From positions 10,840,725 through 10,904,724 of the forward strand of contig JAJEKV010000002.1 in the NCBI GenBank assembly GCA_021234155.1: DNA of 64,000 nucleotides. The letters run 5' to 3'. Of this stretch, positions 1-9,745 are shown in pieces. Every line of letters begins with the position of its first letter. The first letter of the stretch is position 1. This stretch comes from Isoetes taiwanensis. Its lineage: Eukaryota; Streptophyta; Lycopodiopsida; Isoetales; Isoetaceae. A program made the translations under genes and the position numbers. The notes under the pieces were generated by a model. The model did no database searches. It worked only from the letters and a program-made list of their open reading frames with translations, and was not told the origin of the DNA.

Positions 1-393
1 CATAAAAATATTTTCTGATTACATGAATATCACATTCTGATTACATTCAGTTTGCAAGTCCATGCCTTACTGCATAGAAGTTACTTCAACAACAGGTTAA
101 CATATTACAGAGATTCTACAATCTCTGGCAAATTTCCCAGCAACATTTCATGCCAATTTGGCCAATAGTTAGTCAGTTCATATGCATAAGATGTACCTTT
201 AATCTTATGTTTGACTGGCTCCAAGAAATCTCACCCCAATTACTGACTCGGGATGGACAAGAACTTTCTTTCCTTGAATAAGCCTGTACTTTTGATGGCA
301 ACCATTACCAGCTATAACTTCATTACCACAATAAAATTCATTTCCATAGTCATCCTTGGTGTCTTCTTCGAGGGCATGTTTCACTTCTGTGCA
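1..393. other. 3' flank of transposase-like gene, no gene seen
   Basis: AT-rich sequence downstream of the stop codon of the minus-strand gene at 394. A short open stretch around 200-390 may be former coding or 3' UTR sequence, but nothing here is recognisable and no repeat shared with the rest of the window was noticed. Confidence 0.4.
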
Positions 394-1894
394 CTAGATG
401 AGATAATAAGGGACCCTTTCATAATTGTCTAGGGATGTGAATGATGCAAAATAATCTCCAACCTGCACTGTCTCATCCACATTGTCCACGTCATTTGCCC
501 ACAAGTCCTCTGCCTCGTACCCATCTTCTTCAACATTGTCCCTGTTTGTAGGCTCTAGTTTTCTCAACTCCCACCTGCCACAATGATCAGCATTCTCACA
601 AGCAGGCCAATCAAAATTCGTGCATGCCTTACAAAAACATGAAAGAGACCTACACATTAACTTTGTTGGATCATTTGGATCTATGGATGATACGCAATGA
701 AGAGATTGCACCCCTTTCACTGGGAGCACATGAAATCTTTGGGAACGGTCAATGTCAGACACCTTCCAAAATACCCTTTCCACATCAGAAATTTTCTCTT
801 CAAGAACCTCACATGCAGTTTCTGCATTTTTTATCACTTTCCCATGTCCTGAGCCCTTCCCATGTCCTGAGCCAAAGAAATTCCAGTGCATTCTGATCTT
901 ATGCTGTTGATGATACCTAGTTACATAATAGAAAGCTCTTCTGGACTTGAATTGGGCTGCACAGCCGTCAGACCAAACTAAGTGGTATTTCATATGGCCA
1001 GCACCATTTTCTCTCAGCCAATTGAGGTGCATAGTGAATGCTTTTTGTACAAAGTGAGTATCATGTATTTTGTCATCTGAAATAAAGAAGTGCACACATT
1101 TCCTCATTTTACCCTGTACCTTGAACATCGTGATGTGGACCAATATGCTGATTTGTTCATTGTACCAATGTTGTGCTTGAATCTCGTTGAATGGCTTCAA
1201 AGTATAATTCTCCGAGAAATCAACAACTGATAATACGGTATCATCACGAAGACTCTTCATGAATTCCTTGAATTGTTTGCTCTGCCAATGTGCCACAAAG
1301 TTATGATATACAAACTTCGACATATGATCAAACATGTTATCCAACATATTATTGGAGCTGCCTTTCTTGTCAATTAGCTTTAGTCTTCGTGAAGTTCCTT
1401 TCTTCGAGGGCTCATTAACGTAACCATAGACTTGCCAATCAAGCGTTTGATCAATCTGCTCATAGGATTCTCTTGGACACAACTCAATTAATTGTTTCCC
1501 ACAATTTCCACAATCTGATTTGATACATCGTAGCTTATGCCACTCGTTGCCTGCTGCTCTGTCACATACCATAGCCCTCCAAAATGTGCTAACATTATCA
1601 AATGTCATGTTCTTGGCTTGACATATCCCAGCATGAGCTTCAGCTGCGCACACACCACAATTGCACGAACAATTTTCATGGAGTCTTGACCTCATCAAAT
1701 TAAATGCCTGCTTGTACAGATCTGATTGCTCATGTTTCACGCAACAACATGTGTTTCTTTCCTTTAGCTTTTTAATGCAAGAAGGTTTTAAGTATTCAAA
1801 TTGCCTAAACCCAATCCGAACCTCTGGATACTGATCCATAAAATTCTGGAATAATTCAGCCTGTAAAATTACAGTGAAATAAAATTAGTCACCT

Positions 1895-2185
1895 CATTAC
1901 ATTACATTACATTACATGCACCCCGGACTACCACAGTCGTCGGATCTGTCAATCCTACGGCCCAGGACACCTCTCGTTTCGATTATGCTCAATTATGATT
2001 GGGGACGCCTATGATTTTAAGATGTCGAATACGAGTTTGCCTAAGGTTTTGATGGTATATCAAGCCTGTATACGGTTTCGTTTAACTTTTAGAATATGAA
2101 ATACGGGGATTCGAACCTCTACCAAAATAACTCAATGTCCTAATACAACTACTTTAACCAATCTAACCAGTGAGCTAATGTGACT
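1895..2185 (-). mobile_element. tRNA-derived SINE in the intron (SINE-C)
   Basis: On the minus strand there is an A-box-like TAGCTCACTGG (2167-2177) and a perfect B box GGTTCGAATCC (2107-2117), the internal RNA polymerase III promoter layout of tRNA-derived SINEs. An unrelated body follows and ends in a pentamer microsatellite (ATGTA repeated about four times, 1895-1917). No clear target duplication was found. The tRNA-like part does not close into a convincing cloverleaf, so it is a SINE head and not a tRNA gene. Confidence 0.65.
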
Positions 2186-2850
2186 ATTTTTTATCTTAAA
2201 TCTATGTTTTTTTTTATAATAACCCATTGAATTGTTTTAGGATATGGTCTATGGTTTCAAGAATTATATCTATATCAAATCCCCCTGGAACCCCCTGTTA
2301 TTTTGCTACATATTCAAGACCCTAAACTCCCACACATACATGTATATTCTGACATGAATTTTATTTCATTTACTATGAAGTCACATAATTTCTTGACAAT
2401 TAATACATCTCCACACTAATTTCTTCTTAGTTACTGCCTACATCTACAATACATCCAGAATATACATATAAACAAATATACATGTACGTGTTGCCATGAA
2501 ATAATTTGACATTTCCATGTAGAGCAAACTAATGCAGACTGCATCTACATTACATTCAAAAAGTAGAGAAATCTGTTACAAACTTTACATCAGTGTTACA
2601 AAATAAAAAACATCTTTATTCTGCAAAAAAAGATGCAATTACAGCTAAATTACAGTCGTACCTGTGTAATGTCAATATATTGAATTGGTTGTGTCCTCTT
2701 CTTCATGATATCTCTAATTTTTGGTGAAACCTTTGAGTTATCTAACCAAAACTGAGCAACCATATCCTTGATAGCCTGATCTATAGTATTTGTCCTTGGA
2801 TTTCAACCTGCTAATGCCCACAGATTTGTTCCACCTAGTGACATTCTTTT

Positions 2851-3277
2851 TTTTTTTTTTGAAGAACTGAGACACTTATATTAAAAGAATGGCAATGATA
2901 CAAGAGGAGTAGTGAGGAAAAAGAATGCCCCGAAGGGACAAAGACACCTCAGCACTCCATACCAAAAAACTAGAGCGTAAACTTCCAATCGCCTCTAGTA
3001 ATCACTGTACAAACTCCCCATTCGCATTTACAATGTGCAAAATATCTCGCCAGATGCAAAACTTTGTCTCCTCTAGGCCAGTAAACACCAGAAAACTCTG
3101 GAATAGCTTATGTCTGAGTCGTGGAACTAGAGATGCTGCAGGTTGCTGAATCCCTTGAAAAATCCATAAGCGACGCCGTTTCCAAATCAACCAAACCAAC
3201 CACGCCTTACACAGATGGAAAGCCTGCTTCTTAGAAGAGGACCATGAAGCTGGAAACACATGAAGAAGTATTTTCTG
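2851..3277 (-). mobile_element. 5'-truncated LINE insertion with 17-bp TSD
   Basis: The insert starts on the plus strand with a poly-T run (2851-2860), the poly-A tail of a minus-strand element, and carries the last codons of an L1-type LINE. The minus frame 3259-3002 contains AWLVWLIWKRRRLWIFQG, the Trp-rich 'IWKxRN' segment near the C-terminus of plant LINEs, then a stop and a short 3' UTR. The 17-bp sequence CCTAGTGACATTCTTTT occurs at 2834-2850 and again at 3278-3294. Removing insert plus one repeat restores the reading frame of the interrupted exon, so this was a recent target-primed insertion of a truncated copy. The same C-terminal motif is found in the plus-strand LINE near 35,880. 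Confidence 0.85.
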
Positions 3278-3866
3278 CCTAGTGACATTCTTTTCCTTCT
3301 CTCCACTGCTAGTTTCATATTTCTAGGATGTATTTTGAGCAACTTAGCTGCTAGTGAAGTCTTCTGTAATTCTCCTTCCTCTCCAACCACCATAGATAGT
3401 ACAGAATGCTTTGCAGCAAGTTTGTCATTGCTATTTGCATGTTTGACATCTTGGAGGCCATCCTTTAAATTCTTTACCAGATCTGGTTTCACGATAGCCT
3501 CTTGAGGCCTTCCTATGACTGACTCAAATAGGAATTGCAATCTTTTGTCCTGCAATAATCTTCTTGCAAATATACTTTGTTGTTTTGGATTCAAATCAGA
3601 TACCTCATTCATTATGATATTTACAGCAGCATTCACCTTTCTTCTAATTGGCTTTGTCACGTATCCACCCCTACAAACCCTCTGTTTCGGTTTTCCTTGC
3701 CTGCTTGTAACAGTGCTTTCTAAACTTCATCAACAGGAGGATTGAAATCTGAACCCGATGCTGACCTCGAAGTGCTTGCATGAGAGTCCAATCCTTCTTC
3801 CATAGTTTCTTCTTCAACTGGTGCATTAAGACATCGATCCATTCTGCAGAAAGGGGATACAACATC

Positions 3867-4255
3867 CTGCACAAAAAATCAGATTATTAACCAGATTTGT
3901 ATTACTGCTTGAAGGGATTTGTATTACTGCTTGAAGGAAAGGGATTTCAATTTCTTCAAGATACATTTGTTTCTTGAAATGCATTCGATTTAGGAGCAGG
4001 TATAATCGATTCGGGGCAAGTTTTCCTTGAGGTAGAATCTGGAGCCATATTTGATCGATTGAGGAAAGTTCAAAATGTGCGCCAAGATTTCGGGAGGATT
4101 TGGTATAATCATGGAGAATATTGTACGTCAACCGCCTTTATTAATGATAGGCAACTCCATGTAAAATTCAAAATGTACATTACAAACACTTTAACCCAGT
4201 TCAAATTTCTACATCAATATACAAAAAAATTCAATCACCCTTTCATGCTTCTACC
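3867..4255. other. Upstream of transposase-like gene, no gene seen
   Basis: Contains a short direct repeat (GGGATTTGTATTACTGCTTGA-like, about 3895-3935) and a 101-residue minus-strand frame (4131-3826) without recognisable motifs. It could hold a lost first exon of the gene to the left. From about 4256 the sequence joins the segmental duplication. Confidence 0.35.
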
Positions 4256-4528
4256 CTTGGATAAACTTTCAAACAAATGGGTACTCGATAAAGCCTTTAT
4301 TATTGGAAACAAAAAACGCTGGGGTGCTAAGTAATGCATAGTGCAAATAGTGCAAATGGGATTAACTCCCTAGCGGATTAATTGTGATTAACTGCTTAAA
4401 TGACAGGGTTATTTAAGGGGCTTAGTTCTTTAACCATGTGATACTAACTGGCATCGTCATTTTAGTGGATGCTTATATGAACTAAGAAAGCAAATTAATT
4501 CAGTGAAATTTAAACATTTGGGATGTTT

Positions 4529-4640
4529 AAGATAGATAGATAGATAGTAGTTTTAACGTCACACCACTAGGCAGCATCCAACTGGAAATGTGACCACACA
4601 CCACACTACATTGCTCGGTTGGGCCCTGCCCCCACCTAAC
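4529..4640 (-). mobile_element. 5'-truncated SINE-A copy
   Basis: On the plus strand it starts with a GATA microsatellite (4531-4546), then AGTTTTAACGTCAC and the reverse complement of the SINE-A body found in full at 54,378-54,600. It is absent from the matching positions in gamma copies 2 and 3, where the sequence runs straight from GGATGTTTAAG to CTAACTCGTCTC, so it entered after the duplication. Orientation is opposite to the 54-kb copy. Confidence 0.75.
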
Positions 4641-4802
4641 TCATCTCAAAGTAGACCACACTTAGAGACGTTATTAGTCCTAAGTTCAAATGAGCAATCT
4701 GGTACTCTTCAAGCAAACTTAGCACTAGGTTAAGAGATAAGGCTTTCTCTGATAGCATCGATCCGAGCCATCGGATCGCCATTCTGGGAAGGGACGAGCT
4801 AC

Positions 4803-4810
4803 TATATAAG
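4803..4810 (+). promoter_or_regulatory. TATA-box-like motif of unit 1
   Basis: CTATATAAG lies 49 nt inside the element, directly after the asymmetric inverted repeat and GAGCTA. The same motif and following TTTCGGACCGGTTAT are conserved in unit 2 at 9314-9321, suggesting the element carries its own polymerase II promoter. Confidence 0.45.
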
Positions 4811-7781
4811 ATTTTTCCTCTTTCGGACCGGTTATTGGCGTCTTCTCACTGCAGCTCTTCTTCTATTCTCGTTGCTTCCCTTGGCTCTATCCATCCTCTT
4901 TTCTCCTCTTTGGAGATTTGCTCTTTCTCTTTTCCTTTTTTAGATTGCTCTTCCTCTTTTCTTCCCTTTTGGATTGCTCTTCCTCTTTCAAACTTCCTCT
5001 TTTCTTCCCTTTTGGATTGCTCTTTCTCATGGTTTCTTGAAAGAAATTTCTGTGCTTTGCATGCTATGCAGAGGATTCACAATCTGAGGCGTGATTTATT
5101 CTTTCTTCGCGCAATTTCTTCGTGAATGCTGGCTGATTTGTGCATGTCAATTGAAGGAGTCGCTTTTGTTGCATGCATCTAGTCCAGATTGTTTTTTTTC
5201 GGATGGAACTCCTTGATTGTTTTCGTTTTTTGCACAGATAGCAGACAGGTTCCTTCCTCACAGGGACACCAATGGTTTGAAGGCGGCCCTGGTATCTTTC
5301 TTTGCAGTATTTTGTTGCATGCAGGGCGGATTCATCGGGATCGAATCAATTCATAGAGATTTGGGCAGCTCCGGCATCTGAGAAGTCTTCATCTTGCTTT
5401 GCTAGTTTCTATGCATTTTCAGGCGTGATTCGGTCCTCCTTGCCACAATTGCCTCGTGCATGCTGGCTGATTTATGTATCTCAATTGAAGGAGCAACGTG
5501 TCTCACATGCATCTCTAGTCCGGGTTGTTTTTTCGGATGGAATCCTTCGCTTGTTTTTTGTATTTTGCACAGATAATAGACGGTTGACGTGTTAGGGTGT
5601 AGGTTCGTCATCTTATGGATGAGGGTTCGAGCCATGGTACTGTCAATCCATTTTGGTTTTCGCTTTAGTTGGTTAAGTTTTATATTCCCGCTAACCCATT
5701 TTGTTTTTAGCCTTAATTGGTTGAGTTTCATATTCCCGCTAACGTATGCTTCTTCTCTTGTAGTCATCGTACAGACTTCGCTTTCACGGGCCTCATCTCG
5801 TCTACTTATGTCGTTATCCTCTCATCATAGATAGCTTTAACTGGGCTCCTCTTGCCAACTTATATTTTTTTATCCTCTCATATTTGAACAAGCTTCTTCT
5901 ATTCTATTATCTGCATGCTCATTTACAGATATTCATTTGACCCTTATTATCTACGTCTCTCTTGCTTCTCTAATGTTGATCCTCTATTTGGCACCCTATG
6001 TCTCAACCCATTAAATTAATGCATCCATTTCGTTCTTCAGGATTTATTGTGGTATTTTTATATTTAAAGCATATCTTTATTTTTCTATAGCTTAGGGGTT
6101 TGTATCCTCAACCTCACCAATCCAAGATGTTTAGGGTTTGCAAGTATTCATTTTCAACTCTAGTGGTGCTCCTTCAATGTTTTTCTTCAGGTATCTCTGG
6201 TTGGATGCGCGGGAGGAGTTAGCGCACTTCTCATTCTAGACTTGGAGTTCTATCTTGAGCTTGGGATTTCGATTTGACCTTGATTCACTTTGCTGCCATC
6301 CTCGCTCTCTCCACTCTTCTTTCCATACAATTGTCCTACCATCTCCACTCTTTTCTCAACCTGGCCCACTTTGATCACTTTCAGGCTCATCTATAGCGAC
6401 ATCCCAGCTTCCTCTTCGTGGGTTTGCCTCCAACAACCATCTCTCTCTCCCTCTCCCTCTCCCTCTCCCTCTCCCTCTATCTATCTCTATTATTTCTTCT
6501 ATTGTCGTTCCATTTAAATTTTTTGAGACCTTTTCTGTCCCATTACAGTATTTTGCGACATGTTTTCCACCTCTTGTCCTTATATGTATATTATGTATTT
6601 GGTTTGGACCTATACTTGGATTTGAAGATTTGGGGTTGCGTTTAAGATTTTTTCTTCTTTTTTGGCATGATCATCCGGAAGCTCTAGTGTTTTTTGGTTC
6701 CTTTGTTCCCTTCATTAGCGCAATTATTTTGTTGCTTCACGAAGTTGCATTCTCTGTTCTTGAACATGGGTGACGGGGGATGTTGTTCGGTGTACCAATT
6801 TTATGAATTTGGGAGATTCTTTGTTTTCGTTAGCTCCACTTTGTCATATTCGCAGTAGGCTTATCTTTCCGTGAATAGCTTTGCTCACAATATGTAACAT
6901 TACATACTCATTGTGTTTTCATTTCCTTTAACATGTACATTCCCTCGCTGGCTTTCTTATTGCAGACCATCTGTACGGCACTGGTTTTGCTCACAATATG
7001 TCCTTCTACGTCGCCATTCTACCATATGGCTAACCTCCTAGCACTCCAATGGGACCTCGCCGCTGTGGATTTTTGTTTCCTCGTTCTCTTGGCCATAGCC
7101 TCACCTTGATTTTGACCTCACCTTTGACATACATTGCTTGTGCATAGCCATCCTTCTTTTCTTCCAACTTAAGCCTCATTTTTTGGCAAGTTGCAGTTTT
7201 AGCGTCATGTTCTTGGAGTTCTTCTGTCCAGTTTACGTTTTTTCCAACACTATCCTTATACACCATTTGCATATTTGCTCTCTAGCTGTGTCTGGATGTG
7301 CCAAGTATTGCGTTTGGCCCTCCATTGCCTTTTTGTGACATGGGTTGCTAGTGGATCATTTTTCTTGTTGATGCTTATCTTTCTCTAGATGTGGCGTATA
7401 TTGGGTTATTGTGCTGGGGTATTATCTTGGGCGCATTCTATTTTTTGTGCAGGATGCTAGTCCTGCCTCATTCTAGTTGTCTTGTGGAATTCCTTTCCAG
7501 CTAGTTGTTGAGATCTTTTTTCACTGTAAATTGTGCTATCATTGTGCATTGTGCATTCTGCTATCCTTATGCATCATTTGCCCAGGAATTCATTTCTAGC
7601 TAGCTGTTGAGCTCTTTGTTCATAGTGCATTGGGATATCATTGTGCATTGTGCTATCATTATTCATCACATTTGCTATTTAGCTATGTCTGGATGTGCCA
7701 AATATTGCATTTGGCACTCCATTGCAATTTTGTGACATGAGTTTTTCTTGGACTCTTTTTTGTGGGTGGTGTTGTTTCTTT

Positions 7782-9091
7782 CCACCCTGATGGGGACGCA
7801 AATTTCTATTTATCATGGTTTTTCTTCCACCCGCTGTGTGACGCTTTTTCTCCACCCTCCGGGTGATGTTATCTTCTCTTTTTCATGTATTGTTGATTTT
7901 CCTCATTACTAATCGCTCACATCGATTTGAGTGCTTCTTGTTGTGCAGCTTGCCGTTTCACCGTCATGCACATTCATTCGGCCCTATCATTAGGCGTTCT
8001 TTTATATTTTACATTTCACCAGGCGTTCTTATTGGCAATTTGACCTCCTCCTTTTCATTGGCCATAACCCCACCTGTGACAACTTGGGCCTTATTTTTGT
8101 TCGATCTACATTGTGATTCGAAAATTTTCATCTTTTCCCTTCTTGACCTGCCTTTTGGTTGGTGCTGCCATGTCTACATCCGCTTCCTCAATCTCGTCTC
8201 TTGTTGCAAAAGTGTGATTCATATTGGGGCCTTTATTCATGGCTTTAGACATGTGGCATTCTTTGTTTTCTGACATCACCGCACATTTCTACTCTGCTAA
8301 CCTGAACCAGACCTTGGCACCTTCGCTCTCCTATTCCTGTTCCAAACCATTTCACAGACCTTATGAACCTCTTTGCTCTGGACTTCTTTTTGATGTCAAC
8401 CTTATTTTCTTTTTGACATTGCTCTGAGATTGATCATTATGTTGGTACTTGTCATGCATCTGGTAAGCTTAAAGAAGTTGCTTCTTATGTTATTGGACGT
8501 GGTTGACTTTTCATGTTCTTACTGTGATCTTTTCATTTGACAGATTCTTTAATCATTGTGCCTTGTGCATTGCTATCATTATGCATCATTTGCCGGGAAC
8601 TTCATTTCTAGCTAGCTGTTGGGCTCTTCTTTTCACAGTGCATTGTGCTATCATTGTGTATTGTGCTATCATTATACATCATCTTTTGCTCTTTAGCTAT
8701 GTCTGGATGTGCCACATATTGCGTTTGGCGCTCCATTGCAATTTGGTGACATGGGTTTCTATTGGACCATTTTTTGTGGGTGGTGCTGTTTATTTCCACC
8801 ATGATGGTGCCGCACATTTCTATTTCTCATGTTTCTTCAGCCTGCTGGGTGACGCTTTTTTTCCATCCTCCGGGTGATGCTGTTTATTTCCACCTCGAGG
8901 GTGACGCATATTTCTTTTTACATGATTGTTATCCGCCCGTTGGGTGACGCTTTTCTCCACCCTATGGGTGATGCTATCTCCACCTGCGGGTGATACTGTT
9001 TATTTCCACCTCGAGGGTGACGCATATTTCTTTTTACGTAATTGTTTTCCACCCGTTGGGTGATGTTGTTCTCCACCCTATTGGGTGATGC
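7782..9091 (+). repeat. Array of CCACCC...GGGTGAYGC mini-hairpins
   Basis: Thirteen 17-19-nt units of the form CCACCC-N(2-5)-GGGTGAYGC start near 7782, 7827, 7852, 8796, 8838, 8863, 8890, 8933, 8957, 8980, 9006, 9049 and 9073. Examples are CCACCTCGAGGGTGACGC (8890 and 9006) and CCACCCGTTGGGTGATGT (9049). Each can pair CCACCC with GGGTG. They are separated by T-rich spacers of about 3-28 nt within each cluster, and the two clusters reflect a larger internal duplication. Some units carry mismatches (8796, 8838), so the array is degenerate. Confidence 0.7.
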
Positions 9092-9313
9092 TCTCCTTTT
9101 TTCTGCTACATGTTGGATTTTCTCTAACTTTTCACGGGTGTTTTTTAGAGTTCTTTGTGTTGCTTGCAGGTTTTACGCCATCGACTTGTAGTTGAGGAAG
9201 TCCTTGGGTAGTCGGCCGGTTTTATGTCTCTTGCGAGTCCCTTCCCAGAATAGCATCCCAGAATAGCATCGATCCGAGCCATCGGATCGCCATTCTGGGA
9301 GGGGACGAGCTAC

Positions 9314-9321
9314 TATATAAG
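9314..9321 (+). promoter_or_regulatory. TATA-box-like motif of unit 2
   Basis: TATATAAG in the same context as at 4803. Conservation between the two units while the rest of unit 2 is rearranged argues that the first 90 bp is a functional module. Confidence 0.4.
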
Positions 9322-9497
9322 GCTTTTTCCTGTTTCGGACCGGTTATGAGTTTTCTTTTCTCTAACCATTCACGGGTGTTTTTTAGGGGTTCTTTGTGTT
9401 GCTTGCAGGCTTCCGTCATCTTCTGGGGTCCTGCTATATTTTGTGTTCGCCATCAACCCAGCTCCTTCGGTTTTCCAGGCAACACATTCAAGGTTGT

Positions 9498-9577
9498 TGG
9501 CGACCATTTCTCATTAGGGTTTTCCTCGAAAACCCGAAAGGGCGGGGTTTTTTTATCCCGATGAGAAGTTGTCGCCA
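9498..9577 (+). repeat. SINE-B-like hairpin (copy B1)
   Basis: Arms TGGCGACCATTTCTCAT (9498-9514) and ATGAGAAGTTGTCGCCA (9561-9577) pair over 17 positions, with one mismatch and one G-T pair. They enclose the SINE-B core: GGGTTTTCCTCGAAAACCC, then AAAGGGCGGGG and a T run. The downstream SINE-B tail ending in ACGTTAAAA was not found, so this is only the structured part or a diverged member. Confidence 0.5.
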
Positions 9578-9745
9578 TTACCCTTCTATATTGCTTGTGC
9601 ACATTTCTTTACGGGATAGTCCGATATTGTTCCTATGGTTGGCTACCCCTCTCTATTCTGCAAAACACTGTATACTGCTGTTGTTATGAATGACAAGCCT
9701 ATCTATCAGCCGGTTTTGTGTCTCTTGCGAGTCCCTTCCCAGAAT

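Larger units (their letters stand above)
394..3866 (-). pseudogene. Broken DDE/RNase H-like transposase-family gene
   Basis: Read leftwards, an exon opens after a T-rich AG acceptor at 3867-3868 and runs to a GT donor at 2661. An 801-bp phase-0 intron (1861-2661) leads to the last exon, 1860-394, which is open for 488 codons. Seen in that exon, numbered from the internal Met at 1839: Cys-rich N-terminal part (CCC at 31-33, CSCNCGVC at 58-64, CxxC at 110-113), VVDFSENY with D207, VWSDGCAAQFKSR with D291, and WNFFGSGHGKG near 320-329. These resemble the spaced acidic motifs of transposase-like proteins found in many plant and invertebrate genomes; the family name is uncertain. Damage: a one-base deletion after PPVDE (about 3725), an in-frame TGA after SLGGTNLWALAG (about 2800), a LINE insertion at 2851-3277, and an in-frame 18-bp duplication repeating GSGHGK. 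Exons upstream of 3866 were not found. Dead as a whole, though the last exon is intact. Confidence 0.7.
4754..9251 (+). mobile_element. Rolling-circle-like (Helitron2-type?) element, unit 1
   Basis: The empty site is preserved in gamma copies 2 and 3 as CTCTGATTAGGC. Here about 5 kb lies between CTCTGAT and TAGGC with no target duplication beyond an ambiguous T or AT. The unit begins AGCATCG, has a hairpin GATCCGAGCCATCGGATC at 4760-4777, and ends CCCAGAAT. The 3' end (9237-9251) is the exact inverse of ATTCTGGGAAGGGAC, which lies 27 nt inside the 5' end (4781-4795). Such asymmetric terminal inverted repeats are known in Helitron2/Helentron elements. The interior is T/C-rich with degenerate duplications (5087-5248 with 5421-5585; 5640-5745 tandem; 7540-7860 with 8560-8960) and no recognisable protein: no Rep/helicase was found, so it is non-autonomous. 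Class assignment is inference. Confidence 0.55.
9265..9745 (+). mobile_element. Rolling-circle-like element, unit 2 (481 bp)
   Basis: Joined head-to-tail to unit 1. It repeats the same 5' end (AGCATCGATCC, hairpin, inverted repeat ATTCTGGGAGGGGAC at 9292-9306, TATA motif) and the same 3' end (AGCCGGTTTTGTGTCTC ... GTCCCTTCCCAGAAT, 9731-9745). The segment after the promoter (9352-9410) matches the 3' part of unit 1 (9118-9172), so unit 2 is an internally deleted relative. Between the units lies a 13-nt string (9252-9264) made of the two extreme ends only. It contains a hairpin related to SINE-B (9498-9577). Confidence 0.55.

Noticed and set aside
2107-2177. tRNA gene on the minus strand (A and B boxes)
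   Set aside because: The boxes are good, but the sequence does not fold into a cloverleaf with paired acceptor ends, and a body with a pentamer tail follows. Called a tRNA-derived SINE.
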